A stretch of 64,000 nucleotides of DNA from Viola odorata (Eukaryota; Streptophyta; Magnoliopsida; Malpighiales; Violaceae). A program made the position numbers and the translations under genes. Of this stretch, positions 10,995 to 20,606 are shown piece by piece (positions within the stretch are counted from its first letter, which is position 1; every line of letters begins with the position of its first letter). The DNA lies in assembly GCA_963691705.1 (NCBI GenBank), contig OY829545.1:40969475-41033474 (forward strand), written 5' to 3'. The notes below the pieces were generated by a model, which was not told the DNA's origin, made no database searches, and was given only the letters and a program-made list of their open reading frames with translations.

Positions 10995-11600
10995 TTATAT
11001 CAATCGGTATAACTGCATTAGAATCGTCAGCCATCTTGGTGATCTCATCTTCTTCCGCATTCTCCTCTCTTGGTATATGCTCAATTTTACTTGGATTCCT
11101 CTCTTCTTAATGTCTATGAGCTCCGTCTGGGATTTCTCCAGGTAACATAACAGTATCAGGTCTTTTGTCTGACAATGACCCTTAACCTGGTCAACTACCA
11201 ACTTAGAATCTCCATACATAATTATATGCAAATCTTTCAATTCTATTCGATAGTGTATTCCTTTCGCAGCCAATTTTTTCCTGATACGTAAGCCAGTTAG
11301 CAACGCCTCGTACTTGGCCAAACAAGGGTTTCAAGATTCTCAAAGCGTATCTCATTTTAATTCCTTTCGGTCCTGAAATAATGATACCGGCACCCGATGA
11401 TTCTTGATTCTTAGCACCATCAACAAAGATTACCCACTTGTCTCTGTATGTATCGGGAAAGGGTAGATCCACATCTTCCATTTCTTCAGCTGGAAAATCA
11501 GGTAACGGTTCTTGAGTAAATGCACATTTAGCAATGAAATTAGCTAAAGCTCTCATTTTAATATCGGGACCAGTACTGCAACCCATACTGCTCAAAGTTA
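10995..11600 (-). pseudogene. E0 RNase H region (second, plant-type RNase H)
   Basis: Two overlapping minus-strand frames carry W-V-I-F-V-D-G-A-K-N (first catalytic Asp, about 11430), then E-A-L-L-T-G-L-R and G-D-S-K-L-V-V-D-Q-V. A frameshift near 11300 separates them. The same arrangement follows RT in E1 and E2, so this is the connection/RNase H part of pol. Confidence 0.8.
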
Positions 11601-11605
11601 ATGGC

Positions 11606-12902
11606 CTAGGCGACCATTCTTCTGGAATTTTCCGGCCTCTTAAAAATTCTTCTCAACGGTTTATTCGTCAGTACAATAACCGGGTACGCATGAAAGTATC
11701 GCGTCATCTTCCGGGTAGCTTGTATCAATGCAAACGCTCCTTTCTCAATCCAACAGTATCGTAACTTTGCATCCTTTAAAATTCGACTGATGAAGTAAAC
11801 GGGCCTATGAACCCCCTCTTCATCACGCACCAAAACAACACTTACCACTTCATCAATGACTCCCAAATACAAGAAGAGAGTATCTCCATCTTCCGAGCGC
11901 GTTAATAGCAGATCAGAAGTGAGATAATCCTTAAGCTTCCGAAAAGCCTCTTCATATTCATCCGTCCAGCCAAACGGAGCTTTCTTCTGGATGAGTTTAA
12001 AAAAAGGGAGGCACCGTTCGCCTTGATTGGAAATAAAGAGGCTCAAAGCAATGATTCTGCCAGTAAGCCTTTGAACTTCTTTAACATTCCTCGCTGAAAT
12101 CATGCCGTGAATCGCCTTCAGCTTGGCAGGGTTGGACTGGATTCCTTTCCGACTGACGATATACCCAAGAAACGCGAACATGCATTTCTTGGGATTCACT
12201 TTCATGCCATATCGGCGCGTGACTCCAAACACTTCCTCCAAATTTGCTAGGTGGCACTCAAAACTCTTGCTCTTCACCAACATATCATCCACATACACTT
12301 CCAGGTTTCTACCGATTTGAGCTTCAAATATTTTGTTAGTAGTTCTTTGAAAAGTGGCTCCAACATTCTTTAAGCCAAACGGCATAGCCCGATACCAGTA
12401 TGTAGCTTTCGGAGTGATGAAAGTCATTTCTCCTCGTCTTCCACTGCCATCGGTATCTGATGATAACCTGAATTTACATCCAGTGAACTCAAGTATTCAT
12501 ATCATGTCGTCTGATCCACTAATTGTTCTATCTAGGGTAACAAATAACAGTCTTTGGGGCAGGCTTCATTAAGATCCGTGAAGTTGATACACATCCTCTA
12601 TTCTCCGTTGGGTTTAGAGACCACTACTGGATTTGCTAACAATGGCGGATATTGCACTTCACGGATAAAATTTACTTTTAGCAATTTAGCCACTTCCCTC
12701 TCAATTTCATCCGCCTTCTAATTCGAGAAAACCCGACGCTTTTGTTGAATCGGCTTAGCCTCCGGGTTGACATTCAGCCGATGTTCAGCCATGTCTCGGG
12801 GGATACCGGGCATGTCAGACAGTATCCATGCAAACTCCCCTCTGTATTGGTTCAGCAACTTGGTCAACTGCTCGCATTCCTCTTGACTCAACTTCTCATT
12901 TA
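11606..12902 (-). pseudogene. E0 reverse transcriptase
   Basis: The minus strand gives F-A-W-I-L-S-D-M-P-G-I (about 12815), the A-E-H-R-L-N-V-N-P block, then T-F-I-T-P-K-A-T-Y, M-P-F-G-L-K-N and the catalytic Y-V-D-D (about 12295), followed by the F-G-W-T-D-E-Y-E and V-Y-F-I-S-R blocks of the RT/RNase H-like connection. Sequence between about 12430 and 12720 contains stops. It is close in sequence to E1 and E2 RT and belongs to the Tat branch of Ty3/gypsy. Its upstream exon-like continuation is at 28.5 kb because E1 inserted here. Confidence 0.88.
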
Positions 12903-13028
12903 CTAAATGATAACAATTGATGAAACACCAAGGGTACATTCGTCTTTTCACCCCAAGTCAAGGTCGGATCACTGTATACCTTGACCGGCGACAGCTACCT
13001 GGCTACCGCCCGTGTTAGCAGAGGAATC

Positions 13029-13099
13029 CTGGGATGGTCGACATCAGCGGGGGGACCCACGCGGCATCCGTTTCCGCACGCGACATCTTCCCATCCCAG
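13029..13099 (+). promoter_or_regulatory. U3 inverted repeat in the E1 LTR
   Basis: CTGGGATGG (13029-13037) and CCATCCCAG (13091-13099) are exact inverse complements enclosing about 53 nt that begins TCGACATCAGCGGGGGG. The same pair occurs in the E2 and E3 LTRs although the enclosed sequence differs. Confidence 0.65.
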
Positions 13100-13230
13100 A
13101 CAGCCTTGACAACATCTCACTGGCGATACCTCGTCGGCGATATCCTATCCGGCTGACGCCTGCTGACGTCATCTTGGGCGTTATCTTCCCCGATAACACC
13201 CACCCCCATGGGTAACATCCTTTCTTTTGC

Positions 13231-13240
13231 CTATAAATAC
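13231..13240 (+). promoter_or_regulatory. TATA box of the E1 5' LTR
   Basis: CTATAAATAC, at the same place relative to the U3 stem and the R-region hairpin as the CTATAAATAC boxes in the E2 and E3 LTRs. Confidence 0.75.
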
Positions 13241-13439
13241 TACTCATTTCTAGATCAAAGGTAAGACCAAAATTACTACCTGAATCTCTGCCAAATTTCT
13301 CAGCCATACTAACTTAAGCATTAGAGTGTCTACGCCGGGCCCCCCCTCCGACGCTTTGCAGGTACGACGGACTGCCTCCACAGTAACTTCGGACGGCCAT
13401 AATCTCTGTCCCGCTTTCCCAGAAGTCTTAATCTTATCA

Positions 13440-13462
13440 AATTGGTGCTTTCATTAAGAGCT
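13440..13462 (+). other. Primer-binding-site region of E1
   Basis: AATTGGTGCTTTCATTAAG follows the LTR end directly, and an identical or near-identical phrase follows the LTRs of E2 (32863) and E0 (minus strand, about 30986). TGGTGC fits a tRNA CCA end; I cannot name the tRNA. Confidence 0.6.
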
Positions 13463-13526
13463 TTGGCTTTAATTAAGTGAGCATCCTTAATAGCCAAGCT
13501 CTGTTCTTCTGAAAACCCAGAAGATT

Positions 13527-15550
13527 ATGGCCTCTAATTCAGAATCCATTCCTCCACGCTCTCGCGATGGTGACATCCGTAGGGAACTCTTCCCTACCAC
13601 TTCTCTCGACATCTTCACGGCAACACACGCGTATTCCTCTGCACAGACAGACTTTCTCTTTGGATCGACCATGAGCGCATCACTGTCTCAGATGAGTGCC
13701 CCCGCGTCTCATATGGCAGGGCCCAGTTGTTCTACTCCCTCTCTCATGGGATCCATGATAGACAGTGTGAATAACCCTTTCGCGAGCTCGATTTCAGCAC
13801 TTCGGGCCCAACTGGACCACTTAACGGAATTGGCTACTAGATTCGCGATCTCAGTTTGTTTTTACTCCACCAATCATCACAGAACGACCGTTGTCATCCC
13901 CGTTGCATGCGAATGTCTCTCTGATGCTACCTGCGTTGAATATGCCAGTCAGTGTTGTACAATTTGCTCATAGGACAGTGGAGTCGTACGTGCCGCAGAT
14001 GCCTTTACTTCATATTTCCCAAGAGGAACGATAATGGCGTGACGAGGATAGAGGTCGTTGGGATGGTAAGAGGGACAAAAACGATAGAGACATATCTCCT
14101 GGAGGGAGTGAAAGATCCAACAGTAGGAGACATCGAACTCGCTCGCCAAGGGGTCGCAGCCCGTCTCCAAGGCGACATCATATTAGAGATCCGCAGAATC
14201 GTAGGCATCATTTGGAGGTATCCCCACCTCGATATGCGCATGAAATTCTTGATGATACTTCTGGCCACCCCTTTAGCTCGCGCATAAGGCGTCACAGGGT
14301 CAGCCGACATGTGAAGCTCCCCTCAGAATCTTATGACGGCACCAGAGATCCCATCTCCCACCTTAACAAGGTAAAGGACTTTGTGCAATTTCAGACTCAC
14401 GACGACGCTGCGTTGTGTCAGATATTTGTAATGACCCTGTCGGGGGTTGCGCGCCTGTGGTTCGAAGGTCTTCCTAGTGGGTCTATTGACAGCTTCTCAC
14501 AGTTAGAATCTAAATTCAGGAGTCGATTCAGTACTGCGGTCCCCATCAGGAAGTCTGCTGCCGACTTGTTCGATATACACAGAAAACCTCAAGAATCCTT
14601 GAGGATTTTCCTCAATTATTTCGACACCGAGATGTCGCTCACGCCAGGTGTAACAGTTGATTTTGCTATAGAAGCCTTAAAGCAGAACTGTTGCTATGAA
14701 AAACTCAGAGATGCTTTAATGGTTGATCCTCCAGCAACCTTAGATGCGTTAAGACTGAAAGCCCACAACTATGCGAGAATGGAAGAGGAAGCGAATAGGG
14801 ATAGGATTCGAAACATGCCGCCAGCCATGCTTCCAGTCCCTAACGCTCCCATTCCTACTACTTCTGAGGATCGTTTCATCGACGATTACGCTCAGCGGAA
14901 GGATCACATCCCCAAGACCTGTAATCGGCAAAAAGGCAACTCCTCGAAGGGAAAGCTCGGTGGATCCTCAATGCAGCGACAGGGAGATCCCCTTAAGGGA
15001 CGAGTTTATGACCCAGACCTTCCTTCCCTCATCTTGCCCAGAGCAGAAATACTAGCGATAGCGGAACAGCGGAACTTACCCATCCGTTATCCGGCCCCTG
15101 TGAGACCGGGGGTAACCTTGGGAAGAAGAGAAAATGCTTATTGCAAATTTCACAAAGCTGAGGGACACTCTACGGAAGTGTGTAGAGAACTTAAGCTGGC
15201 GATAGAGCGCCTAGTCGAAGAAGGCTATCTGGGAGAATTCGCCGTCAAAATACGAGAAGAGGTCAAGAGAAACCCAACAATTAGAGTAGCCGACAACAGA
15301 TCGACACCTTCCCGCGCCCCAGGCAACGACGCTGGTCTTGCAGGAAGGGGTAGGGAAATGCTTACGGTTGATGACGAAGATGTCCCCATCATTAACATCA
15401 TCGCTGGAGGCACACCTTATCTGGATGAGTCCGCACAGCTGACACCCGCGGCAGGGGACAAGCGAAAGCGAGCGGACGTGTCAATCAAAAGTGAGGCGAT
15501 AAACGCCTTGGATCGCATGGTATTATCCTTTTCTGAAGAGGACGAGAAGG
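13527..15550 (+). pseudogene. E1 gag
   Basis: Translation starts at M-A-S-N (13527), as in E0 (M-A-S-N) and E2 (M-A-S-D). The first 450 nt are in one frame. A frameshift between about 13860 and 14200 leads to the main frame that opens at 14212. The core gag domain (about 14310-14700) has H-V-K-L-P-x-E-S-Y-D-G-T and L-x-x-Y-F-D-x-E-M. A Cys/His element, YCKFHKAEGHSTEVC, is at about 15140. Gag forms the capsid that packages the element RNA. The frame runs on into protease without a break. Confidence 0.85.
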
Positions 15551-15930
15551 GAATGGTATATCCACACAACGATGCGTTAGTGGTTACGCCCATTATTGCT
15601 AGCCATGGAGTTAGAAGAACCCTAGTTGACAACGGAATTATCGTGAACCTATTCTCAATGGAAGCTTACAATCTCATGAAGCGTCCTGATAATGAGCTTA
15701 CGCCCTGTAAAAAATCCATTATCGGAGTAGACGGAGTCCCCATCCCAGTGACTGGAGTAACCACCTTACCGGTATATTTTAAGGAAGATACCTCCAAGCG
15801 GTCAGAGGAGCTTCTATTCTTGGTGGTGGATCTAAATCTGCCTTATAACGCCATATTGGGGCGGCCATTCCTCAACCGTTTCGGAGCAGCGATATCACAG
15901 AAACATCTGAGGTTGAAATATCCTTCCTAG
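15551..15930 (+). pseudogene. E1 protease (retropepsin-like)
   Basis: The active-site position reads V-D-N-G (Asp codon 15628-15630), the form seen in many Tat-type elements in place of D-T/S-G, followed by the flap region and the family motif A-I-L-G-R-P-F-L-N. The frame ends at a TAG (15928-15930) where E2 has a Trp codon (TGG), and the same frame reopens at once with RT. It is therefore a nonsense change in a gag-pol single frame. Confidence 0.8.
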
Positions 15931-17215
15931 GATGGTGTGGTCTCAATCCAGGGTAATCAGAAGTTAGCGGTTGAATGCTACTTGCTCATGACTCAGAAGA
16001 GTTGCGATAGGTACGTGTGCGTAACGGTGGATCCATATGAACAAAGCGATGAGAAACGCACTCAGCCTGTGGAGAAGATGATTCATGTTCCAGTTAACGG
16101 GGTCGATGAGGCCATATTCCTGGTTAGCGATAACCTCAGCCCGGAGGAAAACTTTCAGTTAGCCCAGTTATTGAACAAATGCAAAGAAGAGTTTGCATGG
16201 AAACCAGCCGACATGCCCGGTATCTCGCGGGAGGTAGCGGAGCATCGACTTAATGTCAACCCTGATGCAAAACCGGTCCAACAAAAACGACGTGCCTTCT
16301 CTGCAGAAAAAGCGATAGCTGTTGACAAAGAAGTAGCAAAGCTTCTCGCCGCTGGCTTTATTCGTGAAGTGCAACATCCTACATGGTTGGCTAACCCAGT
16401 CCTGGTTCCCAAACCTAACAGAGAGTGGCGTATGTGCATCAACTTCACTGATTTGAACGACGCTTGTCCCAAAGATTGTTACCCGCTTCCTCGGATTGAT
16501 CAGCTAGTTGATCAGGCGGCCGTGTATGCTTATTTGAGCTCGCTAGACGCCAACTCGAGGTACCACCAAATCCCCATGGCCAATGAGGATGAAGAGAAAA
16601 CTACTTTCATCACTCCCAAGGCCACTTATTGCTACACAGCGATGCCTTTTGGGTTGAAAAATGTTGGAGCCATCTTCCAGCGAATGGCGAATCAAGTCTT
16701 CGAAAAACAGATTGGGCGGAACGTAGAGGCATATGTTGATGACATATTGGTTAAAAGCCGAAGCTTCAAAGACCACCTATCCGACTTGGCGGAAGTCTTC
16801 GAAGTAATGAAGCGATACCAAATGAAGCTAAACCCTCGAAAGTGCATGTTTGCCTTTCAAACGGGTAAATTTTTGGGTTACGTGGTCAGTCAAAAGGGTA
16901 TCCAACCCAACCCTTCAAAAATGAAAGCCATCCAAGACATGATATCTCCTCGAACTGTAAAGGAGATACAGAAGCTAACGGGGTGTGTTATCGCTCTGGG
17001 ACGGTTTATTTCTAAGCAAGGCGAGAGATGCCTCCCCTTTTTTCAAAGTTATACGCAAGAAAGCCGCGTTCGGATGGACGGCAGAATGCGAAGTGGCGTT
17101 TGTAGGTCTGAAAGCCTACCTATCGTCTGACTTGGTGTTGACAAGACTAGAGCTTGGCGATATCCTGTATTTATACCTCAGGGTTGCTGACGAAGTGGTC
17201 AGTGCGGTCCTTGTG
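15931..17215 (+). pseudogene. E1 reverse transcriptase
   Basis: Visible blocks in order: E-F-A-W-K-P-A-D-M-P-G-I, the L-N-D-A-C-P-K-D-x-Y-P-L-P finger motif, S-R-Y-H-Q-I, M-P-F-G-L-K-N and the catalytic Y-V-D-D (16732-16743), then G-F/Y-V-V-S-x-K-G-I. A one-base shift in a T run near 17040 moves to another frame, where F-G-W-T-A-E-C-E continues. Stops at 17216 and 17343 (TGA) stand where the other copies have Arg or Gln. Tat branch of Ty3/gypsy. Confidence 0.9.
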
Positions 17216-18020
17216 TGAGATGACAATCACACACACCGCCCAGTATACTTCGTAAGTCACATCTTGAAAGATGTCGAGCTGAGATATGCCCATATTGAGA
17301 AAATAGCATTCGTATTGATACAAGCCACGCGGAAGATGGGCTGATATTTTCAAGCTCATACCGTCATCGTGCTTACGAATCAACATTTAAAAAGGATATT
17401 TCGGAAGCTCGAATCCTCAGGGAGAATGCTGATTTGGGCCATCGAGCTTGAACAATATGGGTTGCACTACAGATCCCGACCATCTGTGAAGGCTCAAATT
17501 CTGGCGCACTTTATCGCGGAATGCACCTTTACGCCAGACCCAATGACGGAGTTGACTGAAAAAGAAAAAGAGGAGTTGGACCTCCCATTCCCTGAAACCT
17601 ACACCGACCTGTGGGTCATCCACGTAAACGGTGCCAAAAATCAAGAGCTTGCCGGAGCTGGAATCTTCATGAGTGGGGCTCACAGCATCCATGTGTGATA
17701 TGCCATCCGAATCCTGCAGCCGTTGTCCAATAACGCCGCAGAATACGAAGCGCTACTAGCTGGGCTCTGGATAGGAAAAAACTTCTCCATAAAAGGAATA
17801 CATGACTCAGGAAGGTTGGGAGACCTGCGGTTGAAAATCAGTGGAGACTCCAAGCTGATAATAGACCAAGTTCTGGGGCACTCTCAAGCTAGGGAGCCCA
17901 TCATGGTGCAATACCTTGCCAAGGTGAAACGCGAGTTGATAGAAATAAAGAAAAGTGGCATACAAGTCAGCTTCGAGCATATAACGCTGAAGCAGATAAC
18001 CTCGCCAAACTCGCGGCAAA
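17216..18020 (+). pseudogene. E1 RNase H region
   Basis: Connection region, then W-V-I-H-V-N-G-A-K-N (17612-17641), where E0 and E2 keep a catalytic Asp (V-D-G) and E1 has Asn (AAC, 17627-17629). Y-E-A-L-L-A-G-L and G-D-S-K-L-I-I-D-Q-V follow. Stops at 17343 and 17698 (TGA) and a frame change near 17985 break it. The Asp-to-Asn change alone would disable the enzyme. Confidence 0.82.
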
Positions 18021-18027
18021 CCTAGAA

Positions 18028-19340
18028 GTGTCCATACCTAAAGGGGTGTACTACCGAGAGATACCTGTACCTTCCTTTATGGAAGAACAGGCGACGCTCT
18101 GCGTGGAAGAAACTGAAAATGACTGGAGAATCCCCGTCATAAAATACTTAAAATATGATGAGCTACCAGTAGATAACGCTGAGAAAAAGAAAGTACTAAA
18201 ACAAGCGGCACGGTGCACGTACTTTAATGGGGAACTGATGCGGAGATGTTTCTCTCACCCAGCTGCCAGGTGCATAACGAAACAAGAGGGTCTTCATACC
18301 CTCTGCGAAATCCACGAAGGAATTTGCGGTATGCATGCATCCGGCGGCACCCTGGTTGCGCAGGTCTTTAAATCGGGGTTCTACTGGCCTACTATCCGGA
18401 AAGACTGCTATAATTACGTGCGAACTTGCCAAAAGTGTCAGGAATTCTCCAAGATTCCTCGACAACCCGCCACACAAATTTATGACATCATCGCTCCTTG
18501 TCCTTTTGCGAAATGGGGAATTGATATCCTAGGACCATTTCCAAAGGCGAGGTCTCAGCTAAAATTTGTGGTCGTGGCGGTAGACTACTTTACCAAATGG
18601 GCGGAAGCTGAGGCGGTTGCCAACATCACAATAGAGAAAATCTGGCATTTCTTCAAACATCAAGTTATCATGCGATTCGACGTACCCCGTGTGCTAGTCA
18701 GCGATAACAGAACACAATTCACCAGCCAATTCTTCAGAGACCAATGCGTGGAGTTCGAAATCGAGCAGAGGTTCTTTTCCGTGGCTCACCCGCAAACCAA
18801 TGGTCAGGCAGAGGTGACGAACTGGAGCATCCTTAATGGTGTTAAGAAGAACCTAGAAGGATCCAAAAAGGAGTGGGCAGACGAACTGCCGTATGTGATG
18901 TGGGCATACCGCATGACCACGAAAACCAGCACTAGAGAAACACCATTCGCACTGGCTTTCGGTACTGAGGTCGTTACGCCCGTGGAGATTGGTACTATGA
19001 GTTTACGAGTGGTCTATTTCAGAGAAGAGCTGAATGAGGAAAGGTTACGAGTTAACCTTGACGCGCTGCCAGAATTGCAAGTGGAAGCTCTTCTGAAAAT
19101 GTTGCACTACAAAAAAAGATGGCGCGTTATCACAATAGGCGCGTCAAAGAACGGCTGCTGAAAGCAGGCGACCTGGTGCTCAGAGACAAGCGAGCAACCG
19201 GTCAACGCCGGGGGAAGCTCAGCCCGAACTGGGAAGGGCCGTACCGCGTTACCCATATTGTTGGGAGAGGAGCGTATCATCTGGAGACACTCGACAGTAC
19301 CCCCTTACCTAACTCTTGGAATATTGCTCGTTGGATAGAC
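18028..19340 (+). pseudogene. E1 integrase
   Basis: HHCC zinc finger (H-E-G-I-C-G-M-H ... C-Q-K-C, about 18310-18440), then catalytic Asp in W-G-I-D-I-L (18522), Asp in V-S-D-N (18703) and Glu in G-Q-A-E-V-T (18811). The Gly usually next to the second Asp is Arg here. A frameshift near 19115 leads to the C-terminal G-D-L-V-L-R-D-K-R-A-T and PNWEGPYRVTHIVG block, which is cut short after P-N-S-W-N-I-A-R; E2 continues for eight more residues. Confidence 0.88.
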
Positions 19341-19467
19341 TTTGATTTATCTCTGCACCTTTCGCTAATGCTAGCCCTAACCCATGCTAAGGCTCGAATA
19401 GTGAGCTTTCTTGTGTTTTGCGGTTTTGTGTGTGTGCAGACGATAAAAGAAAAACAAAAAAGAGGTT

Positions 19468-19960
19468 GCCAGGAGTGAAAAGTCCTATCCTTGTGATGGT
19501 CGGTCTTGATCAGACGACTCACTAAGTGAGGGCACGCCCTGGCACACCTAATATTTAGCGTTGGGAGTGAAAAGTCCTATCCTTGTGGTAGCCACGTATG
19601 GGCCATAAGACGAGGCACGTCCCGACACCCCCGGGGGTGAAAAGTCATTTCCTTTTGGTAAACCGCGCTAATATAGGTGGCCCAGTAAGATGAGGCACGC
19701 CCCGGTATCCCTGGGGTGAAAAGCCCAATCCTTATGCCGACCGTTCTCGTGGAAACGGCTTGTTAAGGAAAGGCACACCCCAGGGAGATAGTAACTCCAT
19801 CTGGGAAGTGAAAATCCTATCCTTGTGACCGGGCTAATATAGACGGCTCACTAAGTGAGGGCACGATTCCGAGATGCAAGGACAACGCCCGAAAGTGAAA
19901 ATTCCTAACCTTGTGATGGCCTGTCCTGATCAGACGACTCACCAAGAAGAGGCACTTACA
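19468..19960. repeat. E1 tandem repeat array, about six units of 75-100 bp
   Basis: Each unit begins with a form of GAAAAGTCCTATCCTTGTG and ends with AAG(T/A)(G/C)(A/G)GGCACG. Units begin near 19473, 19565, 19640, 19716, 19807 and 19900. The array lies between the integrase end and the 3' end of antisense gene A. The same family is at 38.9 kb and 45.7 kb. Confidence 0.88.
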
Positions 19961-20606
19961 GGCCGATCGTGGTAACGTGGAAACACGAAGAATCGCGAAA
20001 TCCCAGCGAGTAACCAGATGCGGAATCCCTGGTGAAGTGAGCTGGTTGAGAAAGCGATAACGAGCGACACCTGCACCCTAGAATGGCAGCGGATTGGCTC
20101 CTACGGGTAACCCGTGTCTGTTATCGCATATCTTTTACTAACAAATATTAATTGAGAGTGCGCAGGGTATTTCTGGCTAACAGAGATGGTGACGCTCGAG
20201 ATGACAGCACGGTTGTCCAATCGGACAACGAAATTGACGCGAGGCCAATCGCGCTGATTTCTACACTATTTGAGGAATAGGGCCTAACGACCCTATTCGT
20301 TATCTCTTTTGATCGTGGGAAAGATACTTCTTTTTTGCGGAATGTCATTTCTGATGAGGTCGAGCAGTGGTTAAGTTGAACCTAGCAAAGGCCGTCAGCA
20401 TAATCAGGGTGATAATGACGCGATGGCCGCGCTACGTGAAATTAGAAGGAAAAGAAGTACAGAAAAGAAAATCAACAACAAAGGAAACCAGTGCCATAGA
20501 TGTGCTATTGTTTAAGCACCCACGAAGGGTCGCAAAAATATACAAAAGAGATGAACAAAAAGGGGATAACGCTTAATCCTCGAAAAAATGGGCGATAATA
20601 CCCCGC
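19961..20606. other. Spacer between array and antisense gene A
   Basis: No convincing gene. Two 60-70 residue frames here (minus 20148-20348, plus 20367-20576) have no counterpart that I recognise. The only clear structure is a perfect hairpin, GAATAGGG (20275-20282) with CCCTATTC (20291-20298). Confidence 0.5.

Larger units (their letters stand above)
6906..12907 (-). mobile_element. E0, minus-strand Tat/Retand-type retrotransposon, 3' portion
   Basis: This half carries, reading on the minus strand, RT, RNase H and integrase (12902 to 9684), a tandem array (9.2-9.6 kb) and an opposite-strand gene (6.9-8.8 kb). The other half (gag, protease, 5' LTR) is at 28506-31501. The two were separated by insertion of E1, whose 5-bp target duplication CTAAA lies at 12903-12907 and 28506-28510. 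Across that site the same pol reading frame resumes. The 3' LTR of E0 is missing. Confidence 0.85.
12908..13439 (+). repeat. E1 5' LTR (532 bp)
   Basis: It starts TGATAACAATTG and ends CTTAATCTTATCA; TGATAA/TTATCA form the terminal inverted repeat. It holds a U3 stem (CTGGGATGG at 13029, CCATCCCAG at 13091), a TGACGTCA box near 13164, a TATA box at 13231 and a conserved GC-rich hairpin near 13333. Confidence 0.9.

Noticed and set aside
14005..14310. Minus-strand frames opposite E1 gag and RT (also 15225, 16155, 33531, 34849, 35494)
   Set aside because: Shadow frames of gag-pol; they move with the codons on the other strand and have no intron, promoter or family pattern.
19277..19522. Frames with S-R-L-I-R-T-G-H-H-K-D-R (also 39322, 45423-45743 start)
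   Set aside because: These residues are the tandem array translated on the minus strand, not a protein family.
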